Part shown: positions 1 through 5,740 of the stretch, piece after piece | How the letters are laid out: each line of letters starts with the position of its first letter | How positions within the stretch are numbered: the stretch's first letter is position 1 | From: Candidatus Bipolaricaulota bacterium | Lineage (GTDB): Bacteria > Bipolaricaulota > Bipolaricaulia > UBA7950 > UBA9294 | Length of the DNA: 10,983 nt | Assembly: GCA_015485945.1 (NCBI GenBank) | Contig: WFSM01000174.1 | Span: 1-10,983 of the forward strand | Reading direction: 5' to 3' | Position numbers and translations under genes: made by a program | Notes under the pieces: model-generated | Seen by the model: only the letters and a program-made list of their open reading frames with translations | What the model was told of the DNA's origin: nothing | Databases searched by the model: none

Positions 1-18
1 CCCACTTAAGAAACCGGT

Positions 19-306
19 TCAGTCTTCCTCCTTGTCGTCGTTGTGTTTGTTGTGGCGCCCGAACTTCATCCCTTCACCGACAAGGTCGCGCAGGTTGATC
101 ATGTAGCCGCGCGCCATGTCCAGTGCATCTTCCTTGGGGATACCAGCGTCGACGAGCTTCTTGTAGAACGTCGCCACCGCAGCGGCCATATTTTCCGCCG
201 ATTCCGGCGAGTACATGATGTCCCGCAGTCCGCGCAGGAGCGCGGGCACTTTATCCGATACCACATCCAACACCGCTTTCAACTCATCGACATCATCTAC
301 ATCCAT
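19..306 (-). CDS. Hypothetical 95-aa helical protein, third gene of sigma/anti-sigma operon
   Basis: I do not recognise this family. The 95-residue product looks all-helical and soluble: an acidic N-terminus (MDVDDVDELKAVL), a central helix-rich part with a YKKLVDAGIPKEDALDMARGY stretch around residues 48-68, and a charged His/Lys/Asp/Glu tail. No signal peptide, membrane segment or cysteines are seen. The start is well supported: an AAGGAGGT ribosome site lies 5 bases before the ATG, formed by the last codons of the anti-sigma gene, whose TAA stop is one base upstream. Such tight packing implies co-translation with the sigma/anti-sigma pair, so a role in sensing or in the sigma response is plausible but inferred. 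The gene ends 18 bases from the window edge, so the operon may continue outside. Confidence 0.8.
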   Translation of the reverse strand: MDVDDVDELKAVLDVVSDKVPALLRGLRDIMYSPESAENMAAAVATFYKKLVDAGIPKEDALDMARGYMINLRDLVGEGMKFGRHNKHNDDKEED

Positions 307-307
307 G

Positions 308-679
308 TTAGACCTCCTTTTTTCTCGTTTTGAATAAGTTCACTCGCCGTCCGAGCAGGCGCAGGTCGCCGTTTACCGGTGCGGTACGCCCGGTGACGGA
401 TAGCCCGAGCGAGAACCCGACCAGGAACGAGCCCAGGTCAAGTTGGGCCACCGGCACCTCCCGCGTTGGCACCACCCGCGACCGCACTGTATCCGGCGCG
501 CCGGGCATGCCCGCTATTGCCTGATTCACTGTGCGCCCGAGCCGGATCGTCGTCACAAGTTCGTCACGGCACGCGGCGCACTCCGCGAGGTGACTTACTA
601 GCTCCCGCGTCTCGGCCGCGGACAGGGTTCCGGTCACGTACCACGGCATCAACTCACGTGCGCGTTCGCAATCGATCAT
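308..679 (-). CDS. Zinc-finger (ZAS-type) anti-sigma factor
   Basis: A 123-aa protein expected to bind and hold inactive the ECF sigma factor encoded just upstream. The N-terminal domain has the zinc-binding anti-sigma pattern: Cys4, then His30-x3-Cys34-x2-Cys37 (HLAECAAC) within a helical bundle that includes ELMPWYVTGTLSAAE. A hydrophobic stretch at about residues 79-97 (LDLGSFLVGFSLGLSV) could touch or enter the membrane but is short and contains glycines, so a membrane anchor is uncertain. The C-terminus is basic. The ATG overlaps the TGA of the sigma gene (ATGA), the typical coupled arrangement for sigma/anti-sigma pairs. The reading frame stays open far upstream of this ATG, but that part is antisense to nothing conserved and lies within the sigma gene in another frame, so I start at the overlap. 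Signal and sensor type are unknown. Confidence 0.9.
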   Translation of the reverse strand: MIDCERARELMPWYVTGTLSAAETRELVSHLAECAACRDELVTTIRLGRTVNQAIAGMPGAPDTVRSRVVPTREVPVAQLDLGSFLVGFSLGLSVTGRTAPVNGDLRLLGRRVNLFKTRKKEV

Positions 680-1185
680 TGCAGCACCTCCGCCAACTTG
701 CGCCGGGCGTGAAACATGCGCGATTTTATCGTTCCTTCCGGAACTCCGAGCAACGCCGCAATTTCCGGGTACGAGAGCCCCGCGTAGAATGTAAGGAACA
801 CCACTTCCCGTTGCGGTTCCGGCAGGGTGGCAAGCGCTGATGACACCGCCTGTTCCTGCTCGACCACCGCGGCGGGATCGGGAATGGATACGGGTTCGTC
901 CGGCGCGCGCCGCGCCCGTACTTCTTTTCCCAGGAGGCGGTGCGCCTGATGACGGGCGATCCCAAAGATCCAAGTGGACACGCGTGACTGGCCTGAGAAT
1001 CCGGTTGCCCCGTTCCATACGGCGAGCATAGTTTCCTGTGTCACCTCCTCGGCAAGGTGGCGATCGCGCAGCAGGGTGAGCGCGTACCGGAACACCCGAT
1101 CGGCAAACCGGTCGTATATGCGGGTGAATGCATCCGCGTCTCCGGTTCCCACCCGTTCCAACAGATGGGCGTCATCTCCCACCAT
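676..1185 (-). CDS. ECF-family RNA polymerase sigma factor (sigma-70 group 4)
   Basis: A 169-aa sigma factor that would direct RNA polymerase to a stress or envelope regulon. Sigma region 2 spans about residues 15-87, with DADAFTRIYDRFADRVFRYA, the HLAEEVTQETMLAVW helix and the STWIFGIARHQAHRLL promoter-melting part. Region 4 spans about 113-167, with LPEPQREVVFL, the YPEIAALLGVPEGTIKSR helix-turn-helix and a RARRKL-like end (HARRKLAEVL). Region 3 is absent, as expected for ECF factors, and no extra C-terminal domain is present. The start is slightly uncertain: an AAGGAGGG sequence sits only one base before the ATG at 1185 and four bases before an immediately following GTG at 1182. A stop (1192-1194) precedes these in frame, so no earlier start is possible. 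It overlaps its anti-sigma gene by four bases. Confidence 0.95.
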   Translation of the reverse strand: MVGDDAHLLERVGTGDADAFTRIYDRFADRVFRYALTLLRDRHLAEEVTQETMLAVWNGATGFSGQSRVSTWIFGIARHQAHRLLGKEVRARRAPDEPVSIPDPAAVVEQEQAVSSALATLPEPQREVVFLTFYAGLSYPEIAALLGVPEGTIKSRMFHARRKLAEVLQ

Positions 1186-1191
1186 CCCTCC

Positions 1192-1368
1192 TTATACATG
1201 TGGTCGCCGCCAGTCGTTGCGGTGACGTACCACACCGGGATACCGCCGTCGTGCCGCGCGGTTCCGCCGCGGCGTCTCCCACAGCGCCGATGCCCGTACC
1301 CCGTCTTCAACCATCCTGCAATAGTGCAGGCGCGAAATGTCTTCGATTGTTCTGCCCCATATATGCAT
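1192..1368 (-). CDS. Possible 58-aa arginine-rich small protein or leader peptide upstream of the sigma gene
   Basis: A short open frame beginning MHIWGRTIEDISRLHYC and ending RRPHV, with about 15 arginines, mostly in its second half. It is preceded by a strong AAGGAGG ribosome site about 9 bases before the ATG. Its TAA stop overlaps the AAGGAGG in front of the sigma factor, so translation of the two could be coupled. It is in the same frame as the sigma gene, separated only by the stop and two codons. I recognise no family. It may be a real small protein, a regulatory leader peptide, or chance coding in a GC-rich spacer. A candidate ECF promoter lies inside it. The gap to the stop of the upstream thymidylyltransferase gene is 49 bases. 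Confidence 0.45.
   Translation of the reverse strand: MHIWGRTIEDISRLHYCRMVEDGVRASALWETPRRNRAARRRYPGVVRHRNDWRRPHV
1238..1265 (-). promoter_or_regulatory. Candidate ECF-type autoregulatory promoter for the sigma operon
   Basis: Read on the minus strand, GGAACC (1265-1260) is followed after 16 bases by GTATCC (1243-1238). The GGAAC -35 box with a GTC/CGT-like -10 about 16 bases away is the widespread signature of ECF-controlled promoters, and ECF genes commonly drive their own operon. Transcription would start near 1231, leaving a leader of about 45 bases before the sigma ATG. The -10 box is only partly like the consensus and the site is GC-rich, so chance is possible. Confidence 0.4.
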
Positions 1369-1417
1369 TGTCTTTCCCCTCCTTCCATCGGTTAGTGCGC
1401 CGGGGAGGGAAAACGGT

Positions 1418-2482
1418 TCAATCGCTCCCGAGTTCGACGCGGCAGTGGTCGCCGAGCAGAAGGCTGGTAGCCTGTTGGGAAACCGATTTGCTCACGATAG
1501 TTCCCCGACCGATCAATGAGTCAGTAAGGGTCACCCCGGTGATCTCCGCCCCGGCGAGGACGATGCTGGCGCGCATCCGCGTTCCGGTGATGATAGCGTC
1601 ATCACCGATCGATACGTTGGGCCCGATCTTGGAATCGGAGCACGTCACTCCGTTTCCGATCATCACCGGGCCGATCAGGGTCGAGTTTCTGATTCGCGAC
1701 CGCGGCCCGACCACCACGTCCCCGGTGACGGCGCAATCGCGGGCGATCGTGCCGTCGATCTTCGTCGCGATGTCCGCGAGCAGCTGCGCATTGGCTGCCA
1801 GGAGCTCGGGGGGGCGCCCCACGTCCCGCCACCAGCCGGAGATCCGGTATGGGAGGACGAGACGGCCGTCGTCAATCAGCCGTTGGATCGCATCGGTGAT
1901 CTCGAGCTCGCCACGGGCGGACGGGCGGATGTGGGCGATCGCGGAGAAGATCTCGGGGGAAAATACGTATGCACCCACAACTGCGAGATTGCTCACCGGC
2001 GTCGCTGGTTTTTCCACGAGGCGGACGATCTTGTCGCCGGCAATCTCAGCGACCCCGAAACGGGACGGATCGGGGACGGGATACAGGGTGATTACCGCGT
2101 CCGCTTCAGTTTTCACGAATCGTTCCACTGGTCCGGTTACCCCGGCCTCAAGCAGGTTATCGCCCAAGTAGAGAAGAAACGGGTCATCGCCGACAAATCC
2201 GTGTGCGCATGCCACCGCGTGGGCGAGGCCGCGCGGGTCTTCCTGGACGACGTAGGTGAGACGCACCCCGAATTGTGATCCGTCGCCGAGGGCGTCTTGA
2301 AAACTGCGTTGTGTGTTGGGACCGACCACAATGCCGATGTCGGTGATCCCGGCGTGAGTGAGCGTATCCAGAATGTGTTCGATCACCGGCCGATTGGCAA
2401 TTGGAATGAGGTGTTTGGGCAGGGAATAGGTGAGCGGTCGCATCCGCGTTCCCTCACCGGCACACAAAACTACTCCTTTCAT
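1418..2482 (-). CDS. Glucose-1-phosphate thymidylyltransferase, long form
   Basis: A cytoplasmic sugar nucleotidyltransferase of 354 aa, expected to make dTDP-glucose from dTTP and glucose-1-phosphate for deoxysugar or cell-surface glycan synthesis. The N-terminal Rossmann-like domain shows the GEGTRMRP nucleotide loop (residues 9-16), the LPK motif (21-23), the GDN metal site (107-109), EKP (157-159), a GELEITD stretch (191-197) and WWRDVG (217-222). From about 245 to 330 the protein runs as hexapeptide repeats (IDGTIA, VTGDVVVGP, IGPNVSIGD) of a left-handed beta-helix. Length and this tail match the long RmlA/StrD-like class rather than short RmlA. Specificity for dTTP versus UTP cannot be proven from the sequence. 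AAGGAGG lies 4 bases before the ATG. No rmlB, rmlC or rmlD lies beside it in this window. Confidence 0.85.
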   Translation of the reverse strand: MKGVVLCAGEGTRMRPLTYSLPKHLIPIANRPVIEHILDTLTHAGITDIGIVVGPNTQRSFQDALGDGSQFGVRLTYVVQEDPRGLAHAVACAHGFVGDDPFLLYLGDNLLEAGVTGPVERFVKTEADAVITLYPVPDPSRFGVAEIAGDKIVRLVEKPATPVSNLAVVGAYVFSPEIFSAIAHIRPSARGELEITDAIQRLIDDGRLVLPYRISGWWRDVGRPPELLAANAQLLADIATKIDGTIARDCAVTGDVVVGPRSRIRNSTLIGPVMIGNGVTCSDSKIGPNVSIGDDAIITGTRMRASIVLAGAEITGVTLTDSLIGRGTIVSKSVSQQATSLLLGDHCRVELGSD

Positions 2483-2507
2483 TGCACCTCCTTATATTGC
2501 ACTTTCC

Positions 2508-2516
2508 ATTCTACCA
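2508..2516 (-). promoter_or_regulatory. Extended -10 promoter for the thymidylyltransferase gene
   Basis: On the minus strand the sequence TGGTAGAAT gives an extended -10 (TGn followed by TAGAAT, 2513-2508). No good -35 hexamer is seen 17 bases upstream, which fits extended -10 promoters. Start of transcription would be near 2501, leaving a leader of about 18 bases that contains the AAGGAGG ribosome site. The 82-base spacer thus holds divergent promoters. Confidence 0.5.
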
Positions 2517-2528
2517 AACAGGTGGGGG

Positions 2529-2558
2529 TTGCGTCTCGTCCGGGCACATGCCTATACT
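2529..2558 (+). promoter_or_regulatory. Promoter for ABC ATPase gene, leaderless type
   Basis: TTGCGT (2529-2534) and TATACT (2553-2558) are separated by 18 bases. The ATG at 2565 begins seven bases after the -10 box, where transcription should start. No Shine-Dalgarno sequence precedes the ATG (CTCACGGT). Together these suggest an mRNA that starts at the initiation codon. Confidence 0.6.
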
Positions 2559-2564
2559 CACGGT

Positions 2565-3329
2565 ATGGCGGAGATCGCGGTTGATGGGCTGACCAAGCGG
2601 TTTGGAACAGTGGTCGCGGTTGATCATGTGACAGCGGCGATTAGCTGGGGGGAGTTGTTCGCGATTGTTGGCCCAACTGGGTGTGGAAAGACCACGTTCT
2701 TACGGCTGATCGCCGGTTTGATTCACCCCGATTCCGGCGAGATCCGGTTCGACGACGAGGTCGTCAATCGTCTCTCCCCAGCCGAACGGCGGGTGCGCAT
2801 GGTGTTTCAGGATTTCGCTCTCTACCCGCATCTCAAAGTGTTTGACGCCCGTCGATACTCCAACCTTGGGTTTCCTCTGAAGCTGCGGCGGATGCCGGCA
2901 CCCCGGGTTAAAGAACTGGTGGAGTCGATTACGCGGCGGTTGCGGATTGGCCATAATCTGTTTGCCCGCCGTCCGGGCGAGCTTTCCGCGGGGCAAAAAC
3001 AGAAAGTGGCGGTAGGACGGGCGCTTGCACTTCCACCCCGCGTGTTGCTCATGGACGAGCCGCTTGCCAACTTGGATCCCCAGAGCCGGCTTGCCGCCCG
3101 CGCCGAGGTCAAACGGCTGCACAACGAGCTTGGTGTCACGACGATTTATGTGACCCATGATCTTGGGGAGGCGTTTTCCCTCGCCGATCGGATCGCGGTG
3201 ATGCGGGATGGTCAATTCGTGCAAATTGCTGCCCCGCGCGAACTGCAGCGCAACCCGGCGAATGAGTTCGTGGCCGAATTTATCCGCAGTTTTCAGGAGC
3301 TAAACCGCGGGTTGCTGGAGGATCGGTGA
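2565..3329 (+). CDS. MalK/UgpC-like ABC transporter ATPase without C-terminal regulatory domain
   Basis: A 254-aa ATP-binding subunit that would power an importer, probably for sugars or glycerol-phosphate-type substrates judging by similarity to MalK. Visible motifs in order: Walker A GPTGCGKTT (36-44), Q-loop Gln82 in VFQDFALYPH, signature LSAGQKQKVAVGRAL (140-154; LSAGQ in place of the usual LSGGQ), Walker B VLLMDEP (160-166) with catalytic Glu165, D-loop ANLD and switch His198 in YVTHDL. It ends shortly after PANEFVAEFI (231-240), where MalK-type proteins continue with an OB/TOBE domain of about 100 residues, so the regulatory domain is missing. No permease or binding-protein gene is adjacent. 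It may serve partners encoded elsewhere. The ATG at 2565 is chosen because the protein family starts here and a promoter fits it; the frame is open further upstream only as antisense to the neighbouring gene. Confidence 0.88.
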   Translation: MAEIAVDGLTKRFGTVVAVDHVTAAISWGELFAIVGPTGCGKTTFLRLIAGLIHPDSGEIRFDDEVVNRLSPAERRVRMVFQDFALYPHLKVFDARRYSNLGFPLKLRRMPAPRVKELVESITRRLRIGHNLFARRPGELSAGQKQKVAVGRALALPPRVLLMDEPLANLDPQSRLAARAEVKRLHNELGVTTIYVTHDLGEAFSLADRIAVMRDGQFVQIAAPRELQRNPANEFVAEFIRSFQELNRGLLEDR

Positions 3330-3411
3330 TGATCCAGGGTGGAAACACGGGCTCGACTGTCCGCCTTGAAACGGCGTCGCGAATTGTGGAGGATGGGCTA
3401 TCAAGCATTAC

Positions 3412-3417
3412 AGGAGG
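3412..3417 (+). promoter_or_regulatory. Ribosome binding site selecting TTG start of SurA-like gene
   Basis: AGGAGG, 7 bases ahead of the TTG at 3425. It decides for the TTG over in-frame ATG/GTG codons at 3326-3329, because the resulting protein begins directly with a signal peptide. Confidence 0.7.
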
Positions 3418-3424
3418 AAGTTTA

Positions 3425-4144
3425 TTGAAACGTGTAACTATTGTGGCACTCATTCTGATCGGACTGATGGGTGGACTGGTGGCTGCTCAGTCCGCACCCC
3501 AGACCGCATCGCAGACAATCGCAGCGATTGTGAACGGTGAAGTGATCACCCGCACGATGGTGAGCAACGCATCCCAGCTCACCCAGATCATGCAGTCGCT
3601 CATGGCGCAGCACTCACTGTTCGTGGAGGTCATGTTCACCACCAAGGAGGGCAAGGCGTTCATCGAGCAGTATCAGCGCGCCGTCCTCGACCGGATTATC
3701 AATTATCGGCTGTTGGTGCAGCAAGCAACTGCGCTCAAGATTCCCGTCGATGAGACCAAGGTCGACCAGCAGGTCACTGACCATCTAAATCAGATCATGC
3801 AGCAGAACCACCTCACCCTCGATCAGATTGACAGCATTCTCAAACAGCAGGGCTCGACACTCGAGAAATACAAGGCCGGACTGCACACCAATTTCCGTGA
3901 GCAGCTTCTTATCCAGGGATTGCGCGCCCGGATCGTCGGCGGGGCCACGGTCAGTGAGGATGCAATCACGGCCTACTACAACGCGCACAAGAAGGATTAC
4001 ACCGATAGCAAGGGGACCGTAACCCCACTCGCTCAGGTGCATGACAAAATCCGCGCTGCGTTGCTTACGCAAGCACAGGATAAGCTGTGGAACGATTGGT
4101 TCGCCAAGGTGAAGTCACAGGCGAAAATCGAGATCAAGATGTAA
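3425..4144 (+). CDS. SurA_N-type periplasmic chaperone lacking the parvulin PPIase domain
   Basis: A 239-aa exported protein with a signal peptide (KR, then hydrophobic VTIVALILIGLMGGLVAA, cleavage probably near residues 21-24). The mature part begins with IAAIVNGEVITRTMV (32-46), the hallmark start of the SurA/PrsA N-terminal chaperone domain, followed by helices including LDRIINYRLLVQQA (88-101) and VSEDAITAYYNAHKKDYT (176-193). In relatives a parvulin domain of about 90-100 residues follows the last of these; here only some eight residues separate it from the C-terminal helix (VHDKIRAALLTQAQDKLWNDWFAKVK). The protein would bind unfolded envelope proteins without catalysing prolyl isomerisation. 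The TTG start has AGGAGG 7 bases upstream and puts the signal peptide at the N-terminus. An ATG at 3329, also preceded by GGAGG, would add 32 residues; I think it less likely. Confidence 0.8.
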   Translation: MKRVTIVALILIGLMGGLVAAQSAPQTASQTIAAIVNGEVITRTMVSNASQLTQIMQSLMAQHSLFVEVMFTTKEGKAFIEQYQRAVLDRIINYRLLVQQATALKIPVDETKVDQQVTDHLNQIMQQNHLTLDQIDSILKQQGSTLEKYKAGLHTNFREQLLIQGLRARIVGGATVSEDAITAYYNAHKKDYTDSKGTVTPLAQVHDKIRAALLTQAQDKLWNDWFAKVKSQAKIEIKM

Positions 4145-4162
4145 TCTAATCCGACTTTGAAT

Positions 4163-4189
4163 CGCGGGCAGGGAACGACCTTGCCCGCG
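4163..4189 (+). terminator. Weak hairpin after SurA-like gene
   Basis: CGCGGGCA (4163-4170) pairs with TGCCCGCG (4182-4189) around an 11-base loop, 18 bases after the stop codon. Only a GTTCCTGTG stretch follows, not a run of T, so termination would be inefficient or need Rho. It may only protect the 3' end. Confidence 0.35.
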
Positions 4190-4273
4190 GTTCCTGTGCG
4201 GCTACCGGACAGTTCTCCTCGAATTCGGCCACGTGTCCTTTATCTCCCTCGGTCGTGTGGGGAAGATAAAAGC

Positions 4274-4543
4274 ATGAAAAATGACGGGTTCATGGAGAAG
4301 TTAGTTTCACATGCGTCGCTTGACACGATCGATTTTGCCTGTGATTTGGAACGTGCGCTTGCCGATGAGGTCAAGTATCTGCGCCGCGTGATCGCCGCGT
4401 ACGGGGAAACGGAAACGATCGAGCGGGAGGGGCGTGTGCGTGAGTTGCGCGCCCGCCTGATTGACAAGGACGTCCAGATCGCGCAGCTTCTCGAGGAAAA
4501 CCGTTTTCTACGCGAGATTATCTCCACCCGTGGGTTGAAATGA
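4274..4543 (+). CDS. Hypothetical 89-aa coiled-coil protein upstream of prfA
   Basis: A small soluble protein that I cannot assign. The first part (MEKLVSHASLDTIDFACDLERALADEVKYLRRVIAAYG) is helical, and residues from about 49 on (EREGRVRELRARLIDKDVQIAQLLEENRFLREII, listed here in part) form a heptad-like coiled coil, so it probably makes dimers. No signal peptide is present. The ATG at 4274 is chosen because the upstream open frame has no coding character; only a weak GGGGAAG ribosome site precedes it, and this is part of a possible hairpin (4239-4270). The TGA stop lies 31 bases before prfA in the same direction, but prfA seems to have its own promoter overlapping this gene's end. Confidence 0.6.
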   Translation: MKNDGFMEKLVSHASLDTIDFACDLERALADEVKYLRRVIAAYGETETIEREGRVRELRARLIDKDVQIAQLLEENRFLREIISTRGLK

Positions 4544-4563
4544 CTGGCGCTTTCAATTAGGTT
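4535..4563 (+). promoter_or_regulatory. Possible promoter for prfA
   Basis: TTGAAA (4535-4540), overlapping the end of the coiled-coil gene, and TAGGTT (4558-4563) are 17 bases apart. The start would lie near 4570, leaving only a few bases before the ATG at 4575. No Shine-Dalgarno sequence is visible, so this is a near-leaderless arrangement, weaker in evidence than the others in this window. Confidence 0.35.
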
Positions 4564-4574
4564 TTTACGTTGCT

Positions 4575-5651
4575 ATGGCAAAATCAGGAATAGAAGATCA
4601 TCTGGAGACCGCACGTACAGAATATCGCCGCCTGGAAGAACAACTGAGCGATCCGGCGGTGATTGCCGATCAATCGTCCTACCGCGATCTGACGCAGCGC
4701 TACGCGCACTTACGCCAACTGATCGCGGTGGGGGAGGAATGGGAGCGGCTTACCGAGGCAATCACGGAAGAGCAAGAGCTGCTGGAGGCGAACGACGACC
4801 TCCACGATGAGCTGGCAGAGGCGATCACGGCCGACCGCGAGAAGTTGACAGCGCTGGAGCGCCGGTTCTATCTACTTCTTGTCCCCAATGATCCGAACGA
4901 CGCCAAAAACGCGATCGTGGAAATACGCGCCGGAACGGGCGGGGAAGAATCGAGTCTGTTCGCTGCTGACTTGTTCCGGATGTACGCGCGCTATGCTGAG
5001 GCAAAAAAGTTTAAGGTGACGTTGATGGACTCCCACCCCACTCCGCTCGGCGGGTTTAAGCAGATTGTGTTCGCAGTGGAGGGGAAGGGGGCATACGGGC
5101 TGTTTCGCTATGAATCCGGAGTACATCGGGTGCAGCGTGTTCCCGAGACGGAGTCCGCCGGGCGGATCCACACCTCAACCGCGACGGTCGCTGTTCTCCC
5201 CGAGGCAGCGGAGGTGGAAGTGACGATCGATCCCAAGGATCTGCGCATCGATACGTTCCGTTCCACCGGCCCCGGCGGGCAGAGCGTGAATACAACCGAC
5301 TCCGCGGTGCGGATTACCCATATTCCCACCGGGATCGTGGTAAGTTGTCAAGACGAAAAATCGCAACACAAGAATAAAGCACAGGCGATGCGCGTTCTGC
5401 GTGCGCGGCTTAAACACCTGTACGAACACGAACAGGAAGAGGAGCTCGCCGCCACACGGCGTTCTCAAATTGGCTCAGGCGAGCGGAGCGAAAAAATCCG
5501 CACCTACAATTTTCCCCAGAACCGAGTCACTGACCACCGTATCAACCTCACTCTGTATAAACTCGGGGAAATCATGGAGGGGAATCTTGATCCCATTACC
5601 GACGCGTTACGTGAAGCGGCGGTTGACAGGGTACGCGCGGGGAATGCCTGA
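4575..5651 (+). CDS. prfA: Peptide chain release factor 1
   Basis: RF1 recognises UAA and UAG stop codons in the ribosomal A site and triggers release of the finished protein. The 358-aa length matches the family (about 360). Seen in order: helical domain 1 (about 1-110), IRAGTGGEESSLFAADL (117-133), the stop-codon-reading PxT motif as Pro190-Glu-Thr192 followed by GRIHTST, the catalytic loop GGQ at 234-236 within TGPGGQSVNTTDSAVRITH, and the terminal RTYNFPQNRVTDHR segment. The PxT motif, rather than the SPF of RF2, identifies RF1. The Gln of GGQ is the usual methylation target of PrmC, but no prmC lies next to it here. No clear ribosome site precedes the ATG. Confidence 0.97.
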   Translation: MAKSGIEDHLETARTEYRRLEEQLSDPAVIADQSSYRDLTQRYAHLRQLIAVGEEWERLTEAITEEQELLEANDDLHDELAEAITADREKLTALERRFYLLLVPNDPNDAKNAIVEIRAGTGGEESSLFAADLFRMYARYAEAKKFKVTLMDSHPTPLGGFKQIVFAVEGKGAYGLFRYESGVHRVQRVPETESAGRIHTSTATVAVLPEAAEVEVTIDPKDLRIDTFRSTGPGGQSVNTTDSAVRITHIPTGIVVSCQDEKSQHKNKAQAMRVLRARLKHLYEHEQEEELAATRRSQIGSGERSEKIRTYNFPQNRVTDHRINLTLYKLGEIMEGNLDPITDALREAAVDRVRAGNA

Positions 5652-5681
5652 AGTACACCGAGGTGAATGCGGACCCGGGTG

Positions 5682-5690
5682 TGGTAAAAT
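5682..5690 (+). promoter_or_regulatory. Extended -10 promoter for the beta-barrel-like protein gene
   Basis: TGGTAAAAT is an extended -10 element (TGn then TAAAAT at 5685-5690). No convincing -35 box is seen at 17 bases. Transcription would start near 5697, giving a leader of about 44 bases that carries GAGGTG six bases before the ATG at 5741. The same TGG-TA(A/G)AAT form serves the thymidylyltransferase gene. Confidence 0.5.
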
Positions 5691-5740
5691 TTGGTGGGTA
5701 GCAGTGTAACAAAAATAACACAACACACGAGGTGATCGAC

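Noticed and set aside
680..1018. N-terminal extension of the anti-sigma frame
   Set aside because: It lies within the sigma gene in another frame; the ATGA overlap at 676-679 with the sigma stop gives the natural start, and the family begins there.
1041..1388. A 115-codon minus-strand frame spanning the spacer and the sigma N-terminus
   Set aside because: It runs into the sigma gene out of frame with it. The in-phase 58-codon frame at 1192-1368 has the better-placed ribosome site.
1128..2171. A 347-codon plus-strand open frame
   Set aside because: It lies opposite the thymidylyltransferase and sigma region, is rich in Arg, Ser and Pro, and lacks a ribosome site or recognisable domain.
2430..2564. 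Upstream extension of the ABC ATPase frame
   Set aside because: It is antisense to the thymidylyltransferase start and crosses its promoter; ABC similarity begins right after the ATG at 2565.
4172..4194. GGAAC ... GTTCC inverted arms as a second ECF target or operator
   Set aside because: The arms are explained by the GC hairpin after the SurA-like gene, and no matching -10 box follows at the right distance.
4157..4273. Upstream extension of the coiled-coil gene
   Set aside because: It covers a hairpin and spacer and has no ribosome site; residues are Pro/Arg-rich and unlike the rest.
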